DNA of 9,308 nt, from positions 1 through 9,308 of the forward strand of contig CAIWGR010000458.1 in NCBI GenBank assembly GCA_903912275.1, given 5' to 3'. Below are positions 4,478 to 9,308 of the stretch, one piece after another (position 1 is the stretch's first letter; each line of letters starts with the position of its first letter). A program made the position numbers and the translations under genes. The stretch comes from an uncultured delta proteobacterium (GTDB lineage: Bacteria; Myxococcota_A; Bradymonadia; REDH01). The notes beneath the pieces were generated by a model. The model did not search any database. It had not been told where the DNA came from and saw nothing but the letters and a program-made list of their open reading frames with translations.

Positions 4478-6145
4478 CTACCGAGGCAGCTCGGCGTTCG
4501 GAAGCGGCACGACCTCGATGGCCTTTGGCGCTTCGGAAGGTGCAGCGTCGGACGGCGCGGCAGGCTCAGACGGCGCGGCCACAGCGGGCGCGGGAAGGAG
4601 CTGCCTGGCGACATTGTCGCCCCAGACAAGCACGCGGCCGGGCATGAGCCCCATCCAGAGCGTCAGCACCGCAGCGATCGCCACGCCGAGCGTGGTGGCG
4701 GGGTGGGGCCGGTAGTCGACGCGGACATGGGCGTCGCGGCCGTAGAGGTGGGCAATGACCCGCAGGTAGGCGAGACCGCCCGCGACGCTGAGGACCAGGC
4801 CGCCGACCGCGAGCCACTGCAGCATCTCGGCACAGTAGGCCGGCGTGGCGGCACCCTCGCCGGCGGCGAAGGCGGTGGAGAAGAGCGTGAGCTTGGCGAC
4901 GAAGCCAGCTGCGGGCGGAAGGCCAGCAGCAGAGATGAGGAAAAGGCTCAGCGCGAGCCCCATCGCGGGGTGCTTGCGGCCCAGGCCGGAGAGCTCGTCG
5001 AGCGTATCCACCTCGGCCTTGTCGCGGCCGAAGGCGGCCAGCACGATGAAGGCGCCGGCGTTGGCGATGGCGTAGGCTGCACCGTAGAGGATGACCGCAC
5101 GGATGGAGCCGGCCGCGGCCTCCTTCACGCCGAGCGCGCAGAGGGCGAGGAGCAGGTAGCCGGCATGTGCGACCGACGACCAGGCAAGCATGCGGCGCAC
5201 CCGCTTCTGCGTGAGCGCGACCAGGTTGCCGACCACGATGGAGGCCACCGCCGCCAAGAAGGCGAGCGTGGTCCAACCGGCGAGGCCGCCTGAGAGCTCA
5301 GGCGTGGCGAAGGGGCCGGCGAAGAGGCGGAAGAGGGCCGCAACGCCTGCGATCTTGCCGGCGCCCGAGAGGAAGCCGGTGGTCGGTGTCGGCGCGCCCG
5401 AGTAGGCGTCGGGCGCCCACATGTGGAAGGGAGCCGCCGCCATCTTGATGAGGAAGGCGACGAAGACGAGGGCCATGCCCACGAGCGGGAGCGGCAGGAA
5501 GGGGACCACGCCAGTGGGGTTGGCGAAGTGGCGCGCGGCGTCGGGGGCGCGGAGGGCGGCGCCGATCTGGTCGTAGCCCGTGCTGCCCGTCAGGCCGGTG
5601 AGGAAGGCGACGCCATAGACGAGCAGGGCGCTGCCGAGCGCGCCGAGCAGGAAGTACTTGAAGCCGGCTTCGGAGGAGAGGTTGGAGCGGCGCTGGTAGG
5701 CGGTGAGGGCATACATGGCGACGGCGCCCATCTCGAGGCCGAGGAAGAGCACGACGAAGTCGTTCGCCGAGACCATCACAGACATGCCGGCGGTCGCGAA
5801 GAGCAGCAGCGCGTAGTACTCGCCCCGGTCGATCTCGAGCTCCTCGAGGTAGCGGGTGGAGCCGAGCGCGGTGATGGCGCAGGCCACGGCGGTGAAGGCG
5901 GTAATGACACAGCCGAGGGCGTCGAAGCGGACCATGCCGCCCCAGAGCGTCTGCGGCTCAGCCGGAGCGATGAGGTAGGCCACCGCGGCGGCGAGGAGCG
6001 CTGCGAGCGCGGTCACATAGGCGAGGTGGGTGCGGGGGAACGAGGCGCGCTGGAAGACCTCGAGCAGCAGCACCGCCATGCCCGTCAGAACGAGGAGCAG
6101 CGCAGGGAGGAGACCGAAGAGGTCGGCGCTCTGAAAGCCAATCAT
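4478..6145 (-). CDS. nuoN: NADH-quinone oxidoreductase subunit N
   Basis: Antiporter-like membrane subunit of respiratory complex I; with NuoL and NuoM it moves protons across the inner membrane as NADH reduces quinone. The 555-residue product is hydrophobic throughout, as expected for about 14 membrane helices. Expected channel residues are present: Glu138 in FLGLEMG, Lys163 in GFKYFLLGAL, Lys234 in FLIKMAAAPFHMWAPDAY, Lys264 in SGAGKIAG and Lys418 in GFVAKLTLF, matching E. coli Glu133, Lys158, Lys217, Lys247 and Lys395. E. coli NuoN is 485 residues; much of the excess is a polar Ala/Pro/Ser/Glu tail from about 519 to the end. The ATG at 6145-6143 overlaps the nuoM stop (ATGA) and also has a strong AAGGAGGT site. 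Last gene of the block; downstream lies a convergent lipoprotein gene. Confidence 0.97.
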   Translation of the reverse strand: MIGFQSADLFGLLPALLLVLTGMAVLLLEVFQRASFPRTHLAYVTALAALLAAAVAYLIAPAEPQTLWGGMVRFDALGCVITAFTAVACAITALGSTRYLEELEIDRGEYYALLLFATAGMSVMVSANDFVVLFLGLEMGAVAMYALTAYQRRSNLSSEAGFKYFLLGALGSALLVYGVAFLTGLTGSTGYDQIGAALRAPDAARHFANPTGVVPFLPLPLVGMALVFVAFLIKMAAAPFHMWAPDAYSGAPTPTTGFLSGAGKIAGVAALFRLFAGPFATPELSGGLAGWTTLAFLAAVASIVVGNLVALTQKRVRRMLAWSSVAHAGYLLLALCALGVKEAAAGSIRAVILYGAAYAIANAGAFIVLAAFGRDKAEVDTLDELSGLGRKHPAMGLALSLFLISAAGLPPAAGFVAKLTLFSTAFAAGEGAATPAYCAEMLQWLAVGGLVLSVAGGLAYLRVIAHLYGRDAHVRVDYRPHPATTLGVAIAAVLTLWMGLMPGRVLVWGDNVARQLLPAPAVAAPSEPAAPSDAAPSEAPKAIEVVPLPNAELPR

Positions 6146-7887
6146 GGGTGACCTCCTTCGTGGGCCGCGCCCGGTTGGGCGGTGTGGCCCTCCGCGGGTG
6201 CCCCGCCGTTGGCGGCGGCCTGCTTGCGCTGCAGCGGCCAGGCCTCGGGCGAGCGGCCGTCACGGTTCCAGTTGGCCACCGTCTCCTGCTGCGCTGCCAT
6301 GTTGGCGGCCGTCTCCTTGGCGAGGGTGGAATGCTCCACGAGCCCGGAGAGGAGCCCCTTCACGCTGGCATCCATGCGCGAGGTAAAGAAGCCGGGCTGC
6401 AGACCAACCCAGAGCGAGAGGAAGACCAGCGGGAGGAGCGGTGCAGCCTCGGCCCAAGTCACGTCGGTTGTCTTAGAGAACCGGCTGCCGGTGACGCTGC
6501 CGAGCATCAGCCGCTTGGTCAGGCCGAGCAGGTAGATGGCGCCCACAACAACCCGGAGGCCGGCGACGAAGGCGATGACCAGCGCGGCGGTGTCAGGGCC
6601 CGTCGGCAGGCTGCCGAAGTGCACATTGCCCGGCGTAAGCGAGAAGGCCCACGAACCGGCCGCACCGGCCAGCACGAGGAACTCGCCCACGAAGCCGATC
6701 AGGCCGGGAACGCCGGCGTAGGCCATGATGAGGAAGACAAAGAGCACCGCGAAGACGGGCATCTTCGCCGCGAGGCCGCCGTAGTCGTCCACCGAGCGGC
6801 TCTCGTATCGATCGATGAGCACGCCGGCGAGCAGGAAGAGGGCGCCGGCGGTCACGCTGTGGGCGAGGCTCTGCACCAGCGCGCCCGTCATACCCACCTG
6901 GTTGATGGCGAAGAGGCCCAGCGTGATGAAGCCAAGGTGGCTCACCGATGAGAAGGCGATCATCTTCTTCATGTCGCGCTGGGTGACGGCGATGAGGGCG
7001 CCGTAGACAATGGCGAAGGCCGACAGGATGCCGATGGCCGGCGCAGCCCAGTAGACCGCGTCGGGGAACAGCGGAATCGCGAAGCGAATGAGGCCATAGG
7101 TGCCGGCCTGGAAGACGATGGCACCGAGCACAAAGGAGCCGGCCGTCGAGGTCTGCGCGTGGGCCTCGGGCAGCCAGGTGTGCAGCGGCGGGATGGGCAG
7201 CTTCACAAAGAAGGCCAGGCAGAAGGCGAGGAAGAGCGCCTGCTGTACGCCAACCGGGAGCCCCTGCGCCGTCACGGCGATGTCGGCGACGCCGAAGGAG
7301 GTCGAGCCCCCCTTCACCCAGAGGTAGAAGATGGCCGCCATCATCGGCATGGAGCAGACGAGCGTGACCACAAACAGCTTGGTCGCCGCTGCCACCCGCT
7401 GGCGGTCACCCCAGGTGCCGACCAGCAGCGCCAGCGGCAGCAGCATGAGCTCCCAGAAGAGGGCGAAGAGCAGCAGGTCGACCGAGCAGAGCGCGCCGAG
7501 CACGGCAGTGAGCAGCGTGAGAAGGCCGGCGTAATAGGTGCGCGAGGCGGTCTGGATGGAGTTCACGCCGGCCATCGCGGCGACCACGCCCAGCACCGTG
7601 GTGAGGCCCACGAGCCAGAGCGACAGGCCATCGATGCCCAGGTGATACCGCGCGCCGAGCGCCGGAATCCAGGCCACATTCTCGGCTGCGGAGGTGAACT
7701 GAAGGCCGGCCTGCGCAGGGTCGAAGCCGGCCGCCACGGGCAGGAAGAAGAGCAGCGAGAGCAGCGCAAAGAAGCCGCCCACCATCCGATGGGCCTCCTT
7801 GTGCTCGCTCGGCACGAAGGCCAGCAGCAGCGCGCCGGCCAGCGGCGAAAGGACGATGAGGGTCAGCCAGGGCATGGAGGCACTCAT
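6142..7887 (-). CDS. nuoM: NADH-quinone oxidoreductase subunit M
   Basis: Proton-pumping antiporter-like subunit of complex I, middle of the three in the membrane arm. The 581-residue product shows WELMLLP with Glu146 (E. coli Glu144), Lys170 in AATKLFVV, Lys229 in FFVKLPIPPLHTWLPEAHA (E. coli Lys234), SVSHLGF (315-320) and VGEFLVL with Glu402 (E. coli Glu407). At the position of E. coli Lys265 this protein has Gln260 (GAIVFQAGTYG); codon CAG, bases 7110-7108, so it is not a reading error on my part. The helix-7/8 link reads AHAQTSTAGS instead of the usual APTAGS. A polar, His-containing tail follows the last membrane helix, about 516-581; E. coli NuoM has 509 residues. The ATG at 7887-7885 overlaps the nuoL stop as ATGA; its own ribosome site is weak, so coupling to nuoL is likely. 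Confidence 0.97.
   Translation of the reverse strand: MSASMPWLTLIVLSPLAGALLLAFVPSEHKEAHRMVGGFFALLSLLFFLPVAAGFDPAQAGLQFTSAAENVAWIPALGARYHLGIDGLSLWLVGLTTVLGVVAAMAGVNSIQTASRTYYAGLLTLLTAVLGALCSVDLLLFALFWELMLLPLALLVGTWGDRQRVAAATKLFVVTLVCSMPMMAAIFYLWVKGGSTSFGVADIAVTAQGLPVGVQQALFLAFCLAFFVKLPIPPLHTWLPEAHAQTSTAGSFVLGAIVFQAGTYGLIRFAIPLFPDAVYWAAPAIGILSAFAIVYGALIAVTQRDMKKMIAFSSVSHLGFITLGLFAINQVGMTGALVQSLAHSVTAGALFLLAGVLIDRYESRSVDDYGGLAAKMPVFAVLFVFLIMAYAGVPGLIGFVGEFLVLAGAAGSWAFSLTPGNVHFGSLPTGPDTAALVIAFVAGLRVVVGAIYLLGLTKRLMLGSVTGSRFSKTTDVTWAEAAPLLPLVFLSLWVGLQPGFFTSRMDASVKGLLSGLVEHSTLAKETAANMAAQQETVANWNRDGRSPEAWPLQRKQAAANGGAPAEGHTAQPGAAHEGGHP
6151..6158 (-). promoter_or_regulatory. strong ribosome binding site of nuoN
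   Basis: Read on the - strand, AAGGAGGT lies 5 bases before the nuoN ATG, inside the last codons of nuoM. This is a full match to the anti-Shine-Dalgarno sequence and the best ribosome site in the window. It fixes the nuoN start and would let ribosomes enter independently of the overlapping nuoM stop. Confidence 0.8.
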
Positions 7888-9308
7888 GGGGTCACCCCAC
7901 CGCGGGCAATGAGGAAGAGCACGATGGCCAGCCCGATGAAGGCGATGGTGAGGTAGCGCTGCAGGTTTCCGTTCTGGAGCCGGCCGATGAGCTGCCCCGA
8001 GAAGGTGGAGAGCCAGCCTGCGCCGCCCACCGCGACGGTGTCGATGAGGAGGTTGTCGACAAAGAGGTCATAGACCCGCGACTTGACCCGCAGCGCCTTG
8101 CCAAAGGTGAAGGCGTAGAGCTCGTCGATGTAAAACTTGTTGAGCACCAGCGCGTGGAGGCGGGGCCAGGCCGCTGCGAGGCGGGCGGGCGTCTCGCCGC
8201 CGCGGCCCCAGAGCACAAAGGCAAGCGCCATGCCCGACAGACCGGCCGCGGTGCCTGCGCCGACGCAGCCCCAGATGGCGCCCGACTCCGGCCCGTAGAC
8301 GCTCCGCACGAGCGCCTCGGTGGGGGCGATGACCGGCGCGATGAAGTGATGGAAGAGGTTGGGCATGGCCGTGAAGTGGGGCAGACCGGCAAAGCCGGCG
8401 ACCAGGCTCAGGATGGCGAGCACCCAGAGCGGCCCGGTCATGATGGCGGGCGACTCGTGCAGGTGCGACTTCGCCTCGTCGGTGAGCCGCTGCTCGCCCG
8501 CAAAGACCGTGAAGTAGAGGCGGAACATGTAAAGCGCGGTCAGGAAGGCGGCGAACAGGGCGAGCGGGAAGAGGACCGCCGAGAGCCCGGGGCTGCCGAG
8601 CACCTGCTGGTTGTTCAGCACGCTCCAGAGGATCTCATCCTTGGAGAAGAAGCCGGCAGTAAGCGGGAAGCCGGCAATGGCGAGGCAGCCAATCAGGAAG
8701 GTCTTGCTCGTGGAGGGCAGCACCTTGCCCAGGCCGCCCATGCGGCGGATGTCCTGCTCGCCCGACAGGGCATGGATGACCGAGCCCGAACCAAGGAAAA
8801 GCAGCGCCTTGAAGAAGGCGTGGGTCACAAGGTGGAACATCGCCGCTGCGGGCGCCGCCACTCCGGCCGCCAGGAACATGAAGCCCAGCTGCGAGATGGT
8901 GGAGTAGGCCAGCACCTTCTTGATGTCGTTCTGCACCAGGCCAATCGCGCCGGCCATGAGCGCCGTGAGCAGGCCGATGATCGCCACCACGCTGAGCGTG
9001 AAGGGCGTCAGGATGAAGAGGAAGTTGAGCCGCACCATGAGGTAGATGCCAGCCGTGACCATCGTCGCGGCATGGATGAGCGCCGAAACGGGCGTCGGGC
9101 CGGCCATGGCGTCGGGGAGCCAGACATAGAGCGGGATCTGCGCCGACTTGCCGGTGCAGCCGATGAAGAGGAGCAGCGTCGAGGCGGTGAGCAGCGTGCC
9201 GGCCGCGGTCAGCTGCTCGGGCGACATGTGGGAGGCCCAGTCGCGCAGCCCGCCGATGTGCACCGTGCCCGCCAGCCCGAAGAGAAGGAAAACGCCGAGC
9301 ATGAGCGC
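7884..9308 (-). CDS. nuoL: NADH-quinone oxidoreductase subunit L, 5' part missing
   Basis: Distal proton-pumping subunit of complex I, whose long lateral helix runs along NuoM and NuoN. The window holds the last 474 residues; the frame is open through the edge at 9308, and a full NuoL is usually 610-670 residues, so roughly 140-200 N-terminal residues are outside. The Met at 9302-9300 lies within a membrane helix and is not the start. Counting the first in-window codon as 1, the family hallmarks are GKSAQIPLYVWLPDAMAG (53-70, Lys54 = E. coli Lys229), SALIHAATMVTAGIYL (75-90), NDIKKVLAYSTISQLGFMF (127-145, Lys130 = Lys342) and HAFFKALLFLGSGSVIHA (163-180, Lys167 = Lys399). NKFYIDELYAFTF (390-402) and the lateral-helix segment that ends in LQNGNLQRYLTIAFIG are typical of the C terminus. 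The stop overlaps the nuoM start by 4 bases. Confidence 0.96.
   Translation of the reverse strand, partial: ALMLGVFLLFGLAGTVHIGGLRDWASHMSPEQLTAAGTLLTASTLLLFIGCTGKSAQIPLYVWLPDAMAGPTPVSALIHAATMVTAGIYLMVRLNFLFILTPFTLSVVAIIGLLTALMAGAIGLVQNDIKKVLAYSTISQLGFMFLAAGVAAPAAAMFHLVTHAFFKALLFLGSGSVIHALSGEQDIRRMGGLGKVLPSTSKTFLIGCLAIAGFPLTAGFFSKDEILWSVLNNQQVLGSPGLSAVLFPLALFAAFLTALYMFRLYFTVFAGEQRLTDEAKSHLHESPAIMTGPLWVLAILSLVAGFAGLPHFTAMPNLFHHFIAPVIAPTEALVRSVYGPESGAIWGCVGAGTAAGLSGMALAFVLWGRGGETPARLAAAWPRLHALVLNKFYIDELYAFTFGKALRVKSRVYDLFVDNLLIDTVAVGGAGWLSTFSGQLIGRLQNGNLQRYLTIAFIGLAIVLFLIARGGVTP

Noticed and set aside
5423..6151. A 242-codon + strand frame opposite nuoN
   Set aside because: It is highly charged Glu/Gly/Arg sequence lying wholly within nuoN, whose family motifs are unambiguous.
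7884..9302. Treating the Met codon at 9302 as the start of nuoL
   Set aside because: It sits inside a conserved membrane helix, the frame is open to the window edge, and the product would lack the first part of the antiporter domain.

Overview
The window is GC-rich (codon third positions almost all C or G) and holds two blocks that face each other. The left half, on the + strand, carries the end of an unrecognised gene and then three genes whose products all begin with a lipoprotein signal peptide. The right half, on the - strand, carries the last three genes of a respiratory complex I operon, nuoL-nuoM-nuoN. Asp/Thr/Ala-rich stalks behind a lipobox, Cys-rich 'CxxxxDC' tails and high GC are common in surface lipoproteins of Myxococcota, Bradymonadota and related former Deltaproteobacteria. 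That is my best guess at the source; no marker here fixes the taxon.

Layout. 1-200: C-terminal 65 residues of an unknown protein, its stop codon lying in a threefold 12-bp repeat. 201-331: noncoding, with a short AT-rich island that probably holds the promoter of the next gene. 332-2332: a 666-aa lipoprotein with a right-handed beta-helix body, four Trp-Ser-Cys...Cys motifs and a Gly-Glu-Asp-Gly repeat at the C terminus. 2333-2450: noncoding, with a perfect 7-bp inverted repeat just ahead of the next gene. 2451-3716: a 421-aa lipoprotein with a YHYH domain on a long stalk and a ten-cysteine tail. 3713-4459: a 248-aa lipoprotein of unknown family whose start overlaps the previous stop (ATGA). 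Only 18 bases separate its stop from the stop of nuoN. 4478-6145 nuoN, 6142-7887 nuoM and 7884 to beyond 9308 nuoL (5' part missing) are read leftwards, with 4-bp overlaps at both junctions.

How they work together. NuoL, NuoM and NuoN are the three antiporter-like membrane subunits that pump protons in NADH:quinone oxidoreductase. Most of the expected channel residues are present, but NuoM has Gln where the Escherichia coli protein has Lys265, and both NuoM and NuoN carry long polar C-terminal tails. The YHYH lipoprotein and its overlapping partner are very likely one transcription and translation unit acting at the cell envelope; their histidines and cysteines suggest, but do not prove, metal handling. 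Nothing links the lipoprotein block to complex I except the shared convergent border.

I found no RNA gene, CRISPR array, insertion sequence or phage element. The parts least explained are the YHYH/partner pair, the WSC-repeat beta-helix protein and the NuoM substitution.
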